Shown: positions 31,759-39,896, counted from the first letter of the stretch. The stretch: DNA of 63,808 nt from Candidatus Saccharimonadota bacterium (GCA_024635495.1 JAGXIT010000001.1:1-63808), one strand, 5' to 3'. Notes: generated by a model from the sequence alone, not told the origin. Numbers and translations are program-made.

Positions 31759-31835
31759 GGGCCATTAGCTCAGCTGGTTAGAGCATCGGCCTCTTAAGCC
31801 GAGTGTCCTGGGTTCGAGTCCCAGATGGCCCTCCA
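31759..31835 (+). tRNA. tRNA-Lys (CUU)
   Basis: The acceptor stem pairs GGGCCAT with ATGGCCC, with discriminator T and an encoded CCA. The anticodon stem TCGGC/GCCGA closes loop CTCTTAA with anticodon CTT. The T-loop TTCGAGT is standard. Confidence 0.96.
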
Positions 31836-31844
31836 AATTTAGAG

Positions 31845-31864
31845 CCCCACGAAAGTGGGGTTTT
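31845..31864 (+). terminator. terminator of tRNA-Lys
   Basis: CCCCAC-GAAA-GTGGGG hairpin followed by TTTT. Confidence 0.85.
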
Positions 31865-32008
31865 AAATTTGGAAGCTTTCTCAGATTTGAACCCAGATCT
31901 TTTGCGTTTGCAAAAGTGGGTGCGGTGGAGCGAGGATGTGCGCGGAAGTTTGCTATAGATTTCTTGTATATGTGAGCGCATAATAAAAACATTAATAAGA
32001 GGTACATT

Positions 32009-32512
32009 ATGGGCAAAGATAATCAACTACTCAAGCTCGTTTATACGTTATTTATCGGGGTATTATTGTCGATATTTATTGGCGTCGGCATCAGTACTTT
32101 CTACCCGAGCCCCGAGGCACCCGGCTATGTTGAGTTTTCAAATCCCGAGGGTAAAGTTACGACTGCGCAAGAAGAACAGCAGTGGAGTGAATATGATAAA
32201 AAATCTCGTGCATATGAAGAAGCTATCAAACCATATAGCCGAAATGTTTCGATCATAGCTCTAATTGCAGCTGTACTACTACTCGCTAGCAGTGCCTACG
32301 CTGAGAAGCGTAAAATTGGCGTCATCGCAGACGGCATTATGCTGGGCGGGTTCTTTACCCTGCTCTACAGTCTTGGCAGAGGTTTTACTGCACAGGATGA
32401 CAAGTATGTATTCTTAGTCGTCACCGTTGGCCTAGCCTTTGCGCTGTATGTCGGCTATCACCGGTTTGCCACAGACACAGCGCTCAAGACATCAAAAGCT
32501 AAAAAGAAATAA
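32009..32512 (+). CDS. hypothetical membrane protein, 167 aa
   Basis: Not recognised. It has four membrane segments: residues about 10-30 (VYTLFIGVLLSIFIGVGI), 80-98, 106-124 and 133-150. A charged loop between the first two (EGKVTTAQEEQQWSEYDKKSR, with Trp and Tyr) probably lies outside, and the C-terminus is Lys-rich (SKAKKK). AGAGG precedes the ATG. It appears to stand alone downstream of tRNA-Lys. Confidence 0.7.
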   Translation: MGKDNQLLKLVYTLFIGVLLSIFIGVGISTFYPSPEAPGYVEFSNPEGKVTTAQEEQQWSEYDKKSRAYEEAIKPYSRNVSIIALIAAVLLLASSAYAEKRKIGVIADGIMLGGFFTLLYSLGRGFTAQDDKYVFLVVTVGLAFALYVGYHRFATDTALKTSKAKKK

Positions 32513-32626
32513 CTATTTCTGTAGGCTGGGCTTACAAAAACCGGCATTTTAGTAAGATCTGTAACATAACCATATTGACAGATATGCTACTTGGGGTTAG
32601 TTTGTATGTAAGGATTTAAAATAAAT

Positions 32627-33139
32627 ATGTCCGTAGAAACTCAAGCTCCAATAGCCCATTTCCCAGCAGAACAAATAGAACAACCCTATACAGTTGCCTC
32701 GGATTATATGAGCGCACAGGCAAGAGCAGATGCGGCAGAAGCGGCTGGTATTAACCTTAGACCTAACGAAAATGAAAGTCCTGCGGATAAAGCTGAAGAT
32801 CCTGCTCTACCTCTACCAAATCTACTATCTTCTAGAGGTAGGGCAGCTGCATTAATAGCAGCTGGTGCTCATATTGAAATCAGTGAAGATGATGGGCCTA
32901 TAGAAATAAACAGCAAAATAACTGAAGCCTACGGTGACGCTACAGTATTAGTAATTGAATCATTGGGCGCACATATAGACGTAAAACGAAATGGGCTACT
33001 AGAGGTGCAGCCAACAGAGCATAGAGTGAGACAAATTACACAAGGTCTTCGAGACCAAAGACACGAAAAATCTCCTTTTCATGCATTCTACAAGCTTGGG
33101 AACATGATTGTAGGACGCACCGTTAGCACTAGTAGCTGA
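32627..33139 (+). CDS. hypothetical protein, 170 aa
   Basis: Not recognised. The protein is soluble. Two related segments contain Ala-rich helices followed by beta strands (ARADAAEAAGINLRP and GRAAALIAAGAHIEI), suggesting an internal repeat. Codon use is more A/T-rich than in its neighbours. AAGGAT lies about 10 nt before the ATG. TTGACA at 32575-32580 may be its -35 element, with a poor -10 (TAGTTT) 17 bp on. Confidence 0.55.
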   Translation: MSVETQAPIAHFPAEQIEQPYTVASDYMSAQARADAAEAAGINLRPNENESPADKAEDPALPLPNLLSSRGRAAALIAAGAHIEISEDDGPIEINSKITEAYGDATVLVIESLGAHIDVKRNGLLEVQPTEHRVRQITQGLRDQRHEKSPFHAFYKLGNMIVGRTVSTSS

Positions 33140-33160
33140 TTAGCTCGGTGTTTTGTTTGA

Positions 33161-33895
33161 CTATTCTGTGCGGCGAATAGTCAGCGATGCCAGTAGGAGT
33201 GCGACGGCGCCATATGCGCCCACTATCAATAGATCCTTCGTCAGTTCACCCGTCCAAGTGGCGTTCATCGTAACTTGTTTCATAGCATCGACACTATAGG
33301 TCAGCGGCATCACGTCTGCGAACCACTGCAAAACCGGTGCCATCTGATCACGAGCAACGAACAAGCCACAAACTAGAAGCTGTGGCAAAATAAATGCCGG
33401 CATAAATTGCACTGCCTGAAATTCTGAGGTAGCGAACGCACTCATAAATAAGCCTAGCGCCGTACCGAGAAGTGCGGATGCGACCACCCCAATGATTACC
33501 GCAATAGTTCCGCCCATCACCGTCACCCCGAGCAGACCGAGTACAACAGCGGTTGCGATAACCGCCTGAAGAAATGCCAATATTGCGAATGCTATTGCGT
33601 AACCGAAAATGAAGTCTAGCTTTGATATCGGATACGTCATAAGCCTATCAAGTGTGCCAATACTACGCTCTCTGAGCGTGGCGATAGAGGTAATGATAAA
33701 CATAATCGTCAGCGGGAAGATGCCGAGTATCATTGGGGCAACCTGGTTGAATACTTGCGGTTGGCCGTCGTAAACATATTTCAAAATAATCAACAAGAAG
33801 CTTGGTACAACCATAATAAGCGCAAGTGTACGGCGATCATGGCTTAGTTGCTGCAAGACACGCAGTGCTGTGGCGAAGGTTTTGCGCAAGCTCAT
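33161..33895 (-). CDS. ABC-2 type transporter permease
   Basis: Membrane half of an ABC exporter, 244 aa with six membrane segments. The ABC-2 signature region TLRERSIGTLDRLMTYPISKL lies between helices 2 and 3. The gene overlaps the ATPase gene by 4 bp (ATGA), so the pair is co-translated. The substrate is not evident; related pairs export drugs, lipids or polysaccharide. Confidence 0.9.
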   Translation of the reverse strand: MSLRKTFATALRVLQQLSHDRRTLALIMVVPSFLLIILKYVYDGQPQVFNQVAPMILGIFPLTIMFIITSIATLRERSIGTLDRLMTYPISKLDFIFGYAIAFAILAFLQAVIATAVVLGLLGVTVMGGTIAVIIGVVASALLGTALGLFMSAFATSEFQAVQFMPAFILPQLLVCGLFVARDQMAPVLQWFADVMPLTYSVDAMKQVTMNATWTGELTKDLLIVGAYGAVALLLASLTIRRTE

Positions 33896-34617
33896 GCTGC
33901 ACTCCTCACGAGTTTCAAAAAACTTTCTTCGACTGACTTGGTGTGGGTACGTTCACGTAATTCTGCCGGCGTACCTTGGGCTAATACCTTTCCGTCTCGT
34001 ACAAGCACGAGGCTATCACAACGCTCAGCTTCATCCATAACGTGACTTGAGATAATTAGTGAAGTTCCCTGCTTTGTTAATTTGCGAAACAAATCCCATA
34101 TTTGCTCTCGAAGTACTGGGTCAAGTCCAACGGTTGGCTCGTCAAGCACCATCAGCTCCGGTTTTGCGATAAGTGCCGCGGCAAGGGACACTCGCTGCTT
34201 TTGACCGCCTGAAAGGCTACTAATGAGCTGGTCTGTTTGTGGCTGCATGTCAACCATATCAACTAGATCGCAAATTTGCTGTTTCATGTCAGCACGCTTA
34301 ACTCCATACATCGTGGCAAAATACCGCAGACATTGGCGCACGGTCAGGTCTGGGTAGATAGAGTTCTCCTGTGTCATATAGCTCATTCGAGCTCGTAGCT
34401 CTGCTGCGCCCGCCGGGAGTCCAAGTACTTCGATAGTGCCTTTGGCGATTTTTTGTCTGCCGACAATAGCTCTAATCAGCGTTGTTTTACCGGCGCCAGA
34501 TGGTCCGATAAGGCCAATTACTTGTCCGGCTGCAAGTTCAAGGCTGACATCATCAAGCGCCACAAACCTATCGCCAAACATGACTGATACGTTTTTAACC
34601 CTAATCACGACTGTCAT
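33892..34617 (-). CDS. ABC transporter ATP-binding protein
   Basis: 241-aa nucleotide-binding subunit powering the adjacent permease. It has Walker A GPSGAGKTTLIRAI, Q-loop MTQENSIY, signature LSGGQKQRVSLAAALI, Walker B LMVLDEPTVGLDP and H-loop ISSHVMDEAERC. The start is placed at MTVVIRVKN; the longer reading adds 12 residues that do not fit the family. Confidence 0.93.
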   Translation of the reverse strand: MTVVIRVKNVSVMFGDRFVALDDVSLELAAGQVIGLIGPSGAGKTTLIRAIVGRQKIAKGTIEVLGLPAGAAELRARMSYMTQENSIYPDLTVRQCLRYFATMYGVKRADMKQQICDLVDMVDMQPQTDQLISSLSGGQKQRVSLAAALIAKPELMVLDEPTVGLDPVLREQIWDLFRKLTKQGTSLIISSHVMDEAERCDSLVLVRDGKVLAQGTPAELRERTHTKSVEESFLKLVRSAA

Positions 34618-34710
34618 ATGCACCAGTATGCCGCTGAGCGAAATAAGTTGCAAGAAGGAATAATACCTAACGGCTTTTGATTACGCTCGAAGTCGATAAA
34701 ATAAATTTGC

Positions 34711-34968
34711 TTATTGATTCAAGAGAATCGTTGCTTTTGTATCGGCAAGTAGCTGACGGGCTTCAGGTGAGTGTATACATTGGCTTGGACTCAAATTAAC
34801 ATATGTAGTGGGTCCGACTGCGATAATATCGACAGTGCACAACAGTGGTCTAATCGTCTGAGAAAAACCGACGTTGGTTGCAGCCGAAACTTGACCAACT
34901 GCAAAGTTAGCCTGCAAAGCCAAAATTAGGCATACTGCAAAAAGTCCAATACTTGCCACACGTCTCAT
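34711..34968 (-). CDS. small secreted protein, 85 aa
   Basis: Not recognised. The signal peptide MRRVASIGLFAVCLILALQANFAVG ends near VSAA. The mature part of about 60 residues has two Cys (PLLCTVD, SQCIHSP) that may form a disulfide. The start at 34968 is chosen because it gives a proper signal peptide and TATGAT ends 9 nt upstream; a longer reading would run into the divergent gene. It is divergent from the 176-aa exported protein, so the two may be co-regulated. Confidence 0.5.
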   Translation of the reverse strand: MRRVASIGLFAVCLILALQANFAVGQVSAATNVGFSQTIRPLLCTVDIIAVGPTTYVNLSPSQCIHSPEARQLLADTKATILLNQ

Positions 34969-35095
34969 ACCACTAGCATCATAGCATGAATGACCAACGT
35001 CGATTAGGTCGTTCAGGTGATTCTCATATATAAGGTCTACTCTTCTCACGTTGTCCGGATACAACAGGTACAGCAATATAATTGGAGGAATATGT

Positions 35096-35626
35096 ATGAA
35101 TAAACATCTAGCAGTAGTTGGTGTCACCGTAGCAGTCGCCCTTGCAGGGGTCACTGGCGTTGGAGTAGCAAATGCGGCCACTACAAATACCGGCTCTGAC
35201 TCAAGAATGACAAGTCTAGTACAGGCCGTCGCCAGCAAATTTAATCTCAAAACAACTGACGTTCAAGCCGTGTTCGACACACAACGAAGTAAAGATCAAG
35301 CAACGCGGACCGCAGAGGTTACGAGTGAGCTAAAACAACTCGTGAGTGATGGCAAGCTCACACAAACTCAATCAGACGCGATACTGGCCAAACGAGCTGA
35401 GCTCATAAGTGCACGTGATTCGAACAAAACAAGCATGAAAGATATGACAAGCAGCGAACGCAAGGCTGCCATGGATGAACGAAAAGCGACAATGGACGCT
35501 TGGTTTAGTGACAACAACATATCGACCGATTATCGATATCTCATAGGTGGTGAGCATGGTGGTCCCGAGGGACATCGTGGGCCGGATGGTGCCCCAAACA
35601 GATCCACAGATTCTGACGCAAGTTAG
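35096..35626 (+). CDS. exported protein, DUF2680-like, 176 aa
   Basis: Signal peptide HLAVVGVTVAVALAGVTGVGVANAA. The mature part has a short helical module (ASKFNLKTTDVQAVFDTQR...LVSDGKLTQTQSDAIL) like DUF2680/YckD proteins, then a charged helix (SSERKAAMDERKATMDAW) and a Gly/His/Pro-rich tail (GGEHGGPEGHRGP) that could bind metal. GGAGGA precedes the ATG. Its position upstream of a two-component system suggests it is an envelope sensor accessory or a target of that system. Confidence 0.7.
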   Translation: MNKHLAVVGVTVAVALAGVTGVGVANAATTNTGSDSRMTSLVQAVASKFNLKTTDVQAVFDTQRSKDQATRTAEVTSELKQLVSDGKLTQTQSDAILAKRAELISARDSNKTSMKDMTSSERKAAMDERKATMDAWFSDNNISTDYRYLIGGEHGGPEGHRGPDGAPNRSTDSDAS

Positions 35627-35648
35627 AAAATCGCAGCACACTACACTC

Positions 35649-35678
35649 GAGAAGGGGCTACATAAACCGCCCCTTCTC
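35649..35678 (+). terminator. hairpin between the exported protein and the two-component genes
   Basis: 10-bp perfect stem GAGAAGGGGC/GCCCCTTCTC with a 10-nt loop. There is no strong T tract, and TATAAT (35682-35687) follows at once, so it may be an attenuator plus internal promoter. Confidence 0.55.
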
Positions 35679-35717
35679 AGTTATAATTCAGACAAGCTCC
35701 GTAGACTTGAGATTATT

Positions 35718-36401
35718 ATGAAAGTATTACTCGTAGAAGATGAACCTAAAATTGCACGCGCTATTAAGATGGGGCTTGAACAAGAACGCTCAACTGTTGA
35801 AGTTGTGCACGACGGCCCGAGTGGGCTTGCCAGTGCAATAGCCGAGGATTACGATGTCATTATTCTCGATAGAATGTTACCGGGTGGCATGGACGGACTC
35901 GAAATCTGTGAAAAAATCCGAGCAAAAGGCATCAAAACGCCAGTATTGATGCTCACCGCAAAGGGTCAAATACGCGACCGAGTAAATGGCCTAAACGCCG
36001 GCGCGGATGACTACCTCGTCAAACCATTTTCTTTCGAAGAATTGCTCGCTCGCTTACGTGCACTGACTCGGCGCCCACAAGAAACAAATGTGGCCGAGCT
36101 ACATGTGGCCGATCTCAAGCTTGATACAATTTCGTACGATGTCAAACGAGCCGGTACACGAATCAATCTTTCTCAGACTGAGTATTCCCTGCTTGAATAT
36201 TTGATGCGTAATAAAAACCGAGTACTCAGCAAGTCAAACATTATCAATCATGTCTGGGACTTTGATGCAGACGTTTTACCTAATACCGTTGAGGCATATA
36301 TAGGGTACCTGCGCACCAAGGTGGATAAGCCATTTGACGGGCCACTCATCCACACCGTACGTGGATTTGGCTATCGTGTCGGAGACACGACGGAGGATTA
36401 A
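35718..36401 (+). CDS. OmpR-family response regulator
   Basis: 227 aa. The N-terminal receiver has LLVEDEPKIA, the phospho-acceptor Asp in VIILDRMLPGG, LMLTAKG and the Lys in DYLVKPFSF. The C-terminal winged helix has INLSQTEYSLLEYLMRNKN, TVEAYIGYLRTKVD and IHTVRGFGYRV. It is a DNA-binding regulator paired with the kinase whose ATG overlaps its stop (TAATG). Confidence 0.95.
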   Translation: MKVLLVEDEPKIARAIKMGLEQERSTVEVVHDGPSGLASAIAEDYDVIILDRMLPGGMDGLEICEKIRAKGIKTPVLMLTAKGQIRDRVNGLNAGADDYLVKPFSFEELLARLRALTRRPQETNVAELHVADLKLDTISYDVKRAGTRINLSQTEYSLLEYLMRNKNRVLSKSNIINHVWDFDADVLPNTVEAYIGYLRTKVDKPFDGPLIHTVRGFGYRVGDTTED

Positions 36402-37405
36402 TGAAAAACTTATTCCAGTCAACGACATTACAACTGACAGCTTGGTACACACTCATTTTGATGGTGATTAGCTTGATATTCAGTATTGTGGTATTTCAGG
36501 TTTCATATTCTGAGCTTCAATATGGTTTTCGAGTTAGTCCTGGTACTCAGGCGCAGAATTTTTTTGAATTCGGTGATTTGGGCACACTTGAATCTTGGCG
36601 TAATGATCGCATCCAAGAGTCTAAGTCTCACCTCATAGGAAGTTTAGTACTTTTCAATGTATTTGTTTTAGCCGCTGGCGCCGCTGGGAGCTACATGCTT
36701 GCTCGCCGCACGCTCAAGCCAGTCGAAGAAGCCATGCAAGTCCAAGCGCGCTTCAGCAGTGACGCAGCTCACGAGCTACGTACCCCCCTTACTGTCATGC
36801 AATCTGAAATAGAAGTCGGGCTACGCAGCAAAGAATCGAGTAAAGCTGGCTATGGTGAATTATTGAGGAGTAATCTCGAGGAAATACAGCACATGCGCAC
36901 CCTGACCGACAGACTACTCCTACTGGCGAACCAGAACGAATTGTCGATGCAACCAACGTCTCTTGAACAAATTGCGATAGAGGCAATGAACCGTGGTATT
37001 CCTCTTGCACAAAAAAAGCATATTGAGATACAGAACGATATTGGACCAATCCAGGTAAATGGAAATGCCGATAGCCTGACCGACACGCTCTATATCCTTA
37101 TTGATAACGCTATCAAATACTGCCCACGAAAGTCACTCATAAAACTTACTGCAGCGAAAAAAGGTCATCGGGTTGAACTTCGCATACGAGATAATGGCCC
37201 CGGCATTACAGCAGATGATTTGCCGCATATTTTTGACCGCTTTTATCGAGCAGATATGTCTCGTAGTAATCAAAATGTCAGTGGACACGGCCTCGGACTT
37301 TCGATTGCCCAACGTGTCATCAAAGCACATGACGGCACTATAAGTGCGAAGAATAATGCCCGCGGCAAGGGTGTCACATTCCTCATAACCCTGCCCCTTG
37401 CGTAG
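36401..37405 (+). CDS. sensor histidine kinase of the two-component pair
   Basis: 334 aa. Two membrane helices (about residues 9-30 and 79-98) flank a short extracytoplasmic loop of about 50 residues. HisKA holds the phospho-acceptor His in SSDAAHELRTPLTVMQ. HATPase_c has LIDNAIKYCP, IRDNGPGI and GHGLGLSIAQRVI. The small sensor loop and the exported gene upstream suggest sensing of an envelope signal. Confidence 0.94.
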   Translation: MKNLFQSTTLQLTAWYTLILMVISLIFSIVVFQVSYSELQYGFRVSPGTQAQNFFEFGDLGTLESWRNDRIQESKSHLIGSLVLFNVFVLAAGAAGSYMLARRTLKPVEEAMQVQARFSSDAAHELRTPLTVMQSEIEVGLRSKESSKAGYGELLRSNLEEIQHMRTLTDRLLLLANQNELSMQPTSLEQIAIEAMNRGIPLAQKKHIEIQNDIGPIQVNGNADSLTDTLYILIDNAIKYCPRKSLIKLTAAKKGHRVELRIRDNGPGITADDLPHIFDRFYRADMSRSNQNVSGHGLGLSIAQRVIKAHDGTISAKNNARGKGVTFLITLPLA

Positions 37406-37435
37406 TATTTTTCCCTTTGGGCCGATTCTATCTGT

Positions 37436-37441
37436 TATAAT
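37436..37441 (+). promoter_or_regulatory. TATAAT upstream of tRNA-Arg
   Basis: Perfect -10 hexamer without a clear -35. About 110 nt separate it from the tRNA; this leader has no gene and only short hairpins. Confidence 0.4.
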
Positions 37442-37551
37442 ATGCCGGCAAGCGACCGTAACTCAGCGCCAAGGTGAAGCCGATAAATGATGGCAGAGAG
37501 ACTCTAATCCACTGAGTGAGGGCTTAACAATGTATAGTGTATGTAGTATAT

Positions 37552-37628
37552 GCGCCCGTAGCTCAGCGGATTAGAGTACTTGGCTTCGAACCAAGGGGTC
37601 GCAGGTTCGAATCCTGCCGGGCGCACCA
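37552..37628 (+). tRNA. tRNA-Arg (UCG)
   Basis: The acceptor stem pairs GCGCCCG with CGGGCGC, with discriminator A and an encoded CCA. The anticodon stem CTTGG/CCAAG closes loop CTTCGAA with anticodon TCG. The T-loop TTCGAAT is standard. Confidence 0.96.
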
Positions 37629-37668
37629 AATTAAGACAGTCAGTGAAAGCTGGCTGTTTTAATTTGGT
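37629..37668 (+). terminator. terminator of tRNA-Arg
   Basis: Long stem: AATTAA, ACAG and CAG pair with CTG, CTGT and TTAATT around a short loop, with TTTT inside the 3' arm. Confidence 0.7.
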
Positions 37669-37806
37669 CTGTTCCGACGAAATGAGAACCGTAAAAGTGA
37701 GCGAAGCGAACGGAAGGTTCGGTGTAGTGGGGACGCGCGCAGGAATATATTCCGAGCACGCCGGAGCGGAAAAGAACAAAGTCCGCTATCCTGCCGGTTG
37801 TACGTT
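37669..37806. other. non-coding 3' flank of tRNA-Arg
   Basis: No gene supported. It contains GAGCGAAGCGAACGG (37697-37711) and GGGGACGCGCGCAGGAA. The first resembles the tRNA-Glu 3' flank, and the second resembles GAGGATGTGCGCGGAA in the tRNA-Lys 3' flank. Confidence 0.4.
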
Positions 37807-37826
37807 TTATCCACAAGTTATGCACA
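37807..37826 (+). promoter_or_regulatory. two DnaA-box-like sites
   Basis: TTATCCACA (37807-37815), a perfect consensus DnaA box, and TTATGCACA (37818-37826), separated by 2 bp in the same orientation, in a gene-free region just upstream of the four-hairpin element. Confidence 0.45.
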
Positions 37827-37879
37827 CCATAAAATGCTTATAGTTGCAATAGCATATAGCTAGGTGTAATCTTAGTAAT

Positions 37880-37970
37880 ACCACCGTGAGGTGGTGATCA
37901 CCGCAAGGTGATGAGCGGCAACCAGAAATGGTTACCGTGAAAATAACCCAGGCAACTGGGTTATTTTTTA
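37880..37970 (+). ncRNA. candidate structured RNA: four GNRA-capped hairpins with terminator
   Basis: Four consecutive hairpins, all with GNRA tetraloops: ACCACC-GTGA-GGTGGT (37880-37895); ATCACC-GCAA-GGTGAT (37897-37912); CGG/AACCA-GAAA-TGGTT/CCG with one mismatch (37916-37937); and AATAACCCAG-GCAA-CTGGGTTATT (37942-37965), which is followed by a T-rich tract and acts as terminator. No coding frame fits. The transcript start is unclear but should lie near 37860-37880. Not recognised as RNase P, tmRNA, 6S or SRP RNA. Confidence 0.6.
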
Positions 37971-38031
37971 TTTCGTGTCGATCTTATCCATCTTTCACTC
38001 CGCTAAAAAGGAAGCATAATCTGCCTTACTG

Positions 38032-38037
38032 TATACT
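38032..38037 (+). promoter_or_regulatory. -10 element of the phosphatase gene
   Basis: TATACT ends 9 nt before the ATG at 38047; leaderless pattern. Confidence 0.45.
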
Positions 38038-38046
38038 TAACTAGTC

Positions 38047-38502
38047 ATGACCATTCACTACATATGTCGGGGAAACGCGTTTCGGAGCATTATCGCAGAT
38101 GCTTACACAAAATCCCTGAATATCTCAGATCTGTCAGTGTTTTCAAGCGGAAGTTCAGCTGCTGCACATAAAGAAATAAACATCCCCACATACAAAAGAA
38201 CCCTCGAGTTACTTAGCGACCACGACATAAAGGACTACGCAAAAGATCATTATGCCGATGACACAACCCAGGAGCTGATAGATGCCTCCGATATGGTCGT
38301 ATGTGTTAACCAAATCGTTTTCGATGAGCTGGTAGCAAATGGCCTTCGGTTGCCAATAGATACCTACTTATGGGATATTACAGACATCGGCGAGCCTGGT
38401 CGCATAACGAAGGATGACACTACCCTATCTTCCTATTATGAAGATGTGTTTGTAGAGATATCAACCAACATTGATAAACTCCTGCGAGAGCTTACCGTGT
38501 AG
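38047..38502 (+). CDS. low-molecular-weight protein-tyrosine-phosphatase-like protein
   Basis: 151 aa. The P-loop C-X5-R-S is seen in HYICRGNAFRS right at the N-terminus, as in LMW phosphatases and the related arsenate reductases. The usual DP general acid is replaced by a WDITDIGEP segment, so the acid may be one of those Asp residues. It probably removes phosphate from tyrosine or arginine residues or a small molecule; the true substrate is open. It stands alone and converges with folC. Confidence 0.75.
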   Translation: MTIHYICRGNAFRSIIADAYTKSLNISDLSVFSSGSSAAAHKEINIPTYKRTLELLSDHDIKDYAKDHYADDTTQELIDASDMVVCVNQIVFDELVANGLRLPIDTYLWDITDIGEPGRITKDDTTLSSYYEDVFVEISTNIDKLLRELTV

Positions 38503-38563
38503 TAAGACTTTGCTTTTTATGTGCAGGAATACTGGCTACTGTTTCGATTCTAGCGATACAGGC

Positions 38564-39844
38564 TCATCGTAATTCTGAATGATTACCACGTACTTGCGCA
38601 ATCAAAAAAAACGAACCCGTTATGATCTTCAGTTCTGATGGTTTTGCCATAAAATGCTTATATGCTTTTTCTTGGTCAGCTATAGATTCAACCCGGGCAA
38701 TACCGGCTCTCTTTAGTGCGTCCGCAACCTTATTTACTTTCATGGATGTAATCGGCAAATCTTGGATTTTCGAAAAGGTCGTAACAACAACCTCAGAGGC
38801 AATCTCGGCGACGAGTGGAGCGATAGCTTCGATCTCTTTGCCTTGTTTGGCTGCAAGCAGGACTGGTACTTTATTGTCAGGATACAGTGATTGAAAGCTT
38901 TGCACGAAGGCCCGCATCTTCTGCTCATTATGAGCACCATCCATAATCACGAAGCTAGTGTGAACCTTGCGTATATCCATCCTGGCGGGCACCTGAAGCT
39001 TTTGCGTTTTCCGCATATCTTCAAGGGAGCAAGCTTCAAATTTATCACGCCGCGCTAAGAATAAATAAGCGGCGAAGGCAAGCAGCCAGTTTCGCTTCTG
39101 ATAATCGGGCAACCTTGGAACAAATCTTCCTTTATACACCTTGTCGAGCATTGATTGCTCAAATGTGTACACCTCTGTCTCTTCCTGTTGTGAGGCCCAA
39201 TATCTGACTACTTGCATAATTTCTGTACCTTGTTCGAAGAGCAATACATCGTTATTGTCGTGAATGATGCCGGCCTTTTGATATGCAATCTGTTCGATAC
39301 GATTACCGAGAATACTTGTATGATCGAAGCCAATATCTGTAATTACACAGAGCTTGTCAGCACGAGTTAGAATATTCGTCGCATCATGAAGCCCACCGAG
39401 CATCGTCTCGACCACTATATAATCAAGCTTTTCTTTCGCAAATGCCCAAAATGCAAAACCAATAATACATTCAGACCATGTAGGAGCATCTTCTATATCA
39501 TCTATAATCTCTAAAAACTCAGCAAGGTATGAGCAGAATTTTTTGTCACTAATTGGCTTGCCGTTAAGCTGTACTCTTTCGGTGATACTATCTATGTGCG
39601 GTGAAACCGTCAATCCTACCCTCAAGCCTGAGGATTGCAATAGTGTCGCAATATAGTAGGCTGTAGAAGTTTTTCCGCTCGTACCTGCCACGTGCACCGC
39701 CCGAAGCTTGCGCTCTGGATTACCCAGATGCTTCATGAGCTTTTCGGTGCGGCCAACAGTAATATCCTTGCCAATCACCTTCTCGGTGATGCCATAATAT
39801 TTTTCAAGTGCCGTTTCTGCCTCAGCAACCGTATTGAATTTCAT
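38564..39844 (-). CDS. folC: folylpolyglutamate synthase / dihydrofolate synthase
   Basis: Mur-ligase-fold enzyme adding glutamate to folates. 426 aa. The ATP loop is VAGTSGKTSTAYYIA; the folate and Mg region is SPHIDSITERVQLNGKPIS, then VVVETMLGGLHDATN and FDHTSILG. The C-terminal domain has IMDGAHNEQKMRAF. Whether it also acts on dihydropteroate cannot be told. Presence of folC and folD without visible folate biosynthesis genes fits a cell that retains imported folates. Confidence 0.9.
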   Translation of the reverse strand: MKFNTVAEAETALEKYYGITEKVIGKDITVGRTEKLMKHLGNPERKLRAVHVAGTSGKTSTAYYIATLLQSSGLRVGLTVSPHIDSITERVQLNGKPISDKKFCSYLAEFLEIIDDIEDAPTWSECIIGFAFWAFAKEKLDYIVVETMLGGLHDATNILTRADKLCVITDIGFDHTSILGNRIEQIAYQKAGIIHDNNDVLLFEQGTEIMQVVRYWASQQEETEVYTFEQSMLDKVYKGRFVPRLPDYQKRNWLLAFAAYLFLARRDKFEACSLEDMRKTQKLQVPARMDIRKVHTSFVIMDGAHNEQKMRAFVQSFQSLYPDNKVPVLLAAKQGKEIEAIAPLVAEIASEVVVTTFSKIQDLPITSMKVNKVADALKRAGIARVESIADQEKAYKHFMAKPSELKIITGSFFLIAQVRGNHSELR

Positions 39845-39896
39845 CCCTTATACCTTAGCATACCCCTGTAGTTTTACGCCATCTGGCCTTGCAATT

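Noticed and set aside
31765-32026. Two open frames antisense to tRNA-Lys
   Set aside because: They read through the complement of the tRNA and its flank (the familiar GTRTQDTRLK and LEPRTLGL strings), a well-known artefact, and have no start signals.
34969-35250. Longer reading of the small secreted protein at 34711
   Set aside because: It would overlap the divergent exported-protein gene and destroy the obvious signal peptide that begins at 34968.
37442-37551. SRP (4.5S) RNA gene upstream of tRNA-Arg
   Set aside because: A GGTGAAGCC string looked suggestive, but the conserved GGAAGCAGCC-type loop and long hairpin are absent.
37807-37826. Replication origin
   Set aside because: Only two DnaA-box-like sites, with no dnaA/dnaN neighbourhood and no clear unwinding region; kept only as a regulatory observation.
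37504-37843. Open frames on both strands over tRNA-Arg
   Set aside because: They translate the tRNA and its complement (RPAGFEPATPWF, VAGSNPAGRTK), typical spurious calls over tRNA genes.
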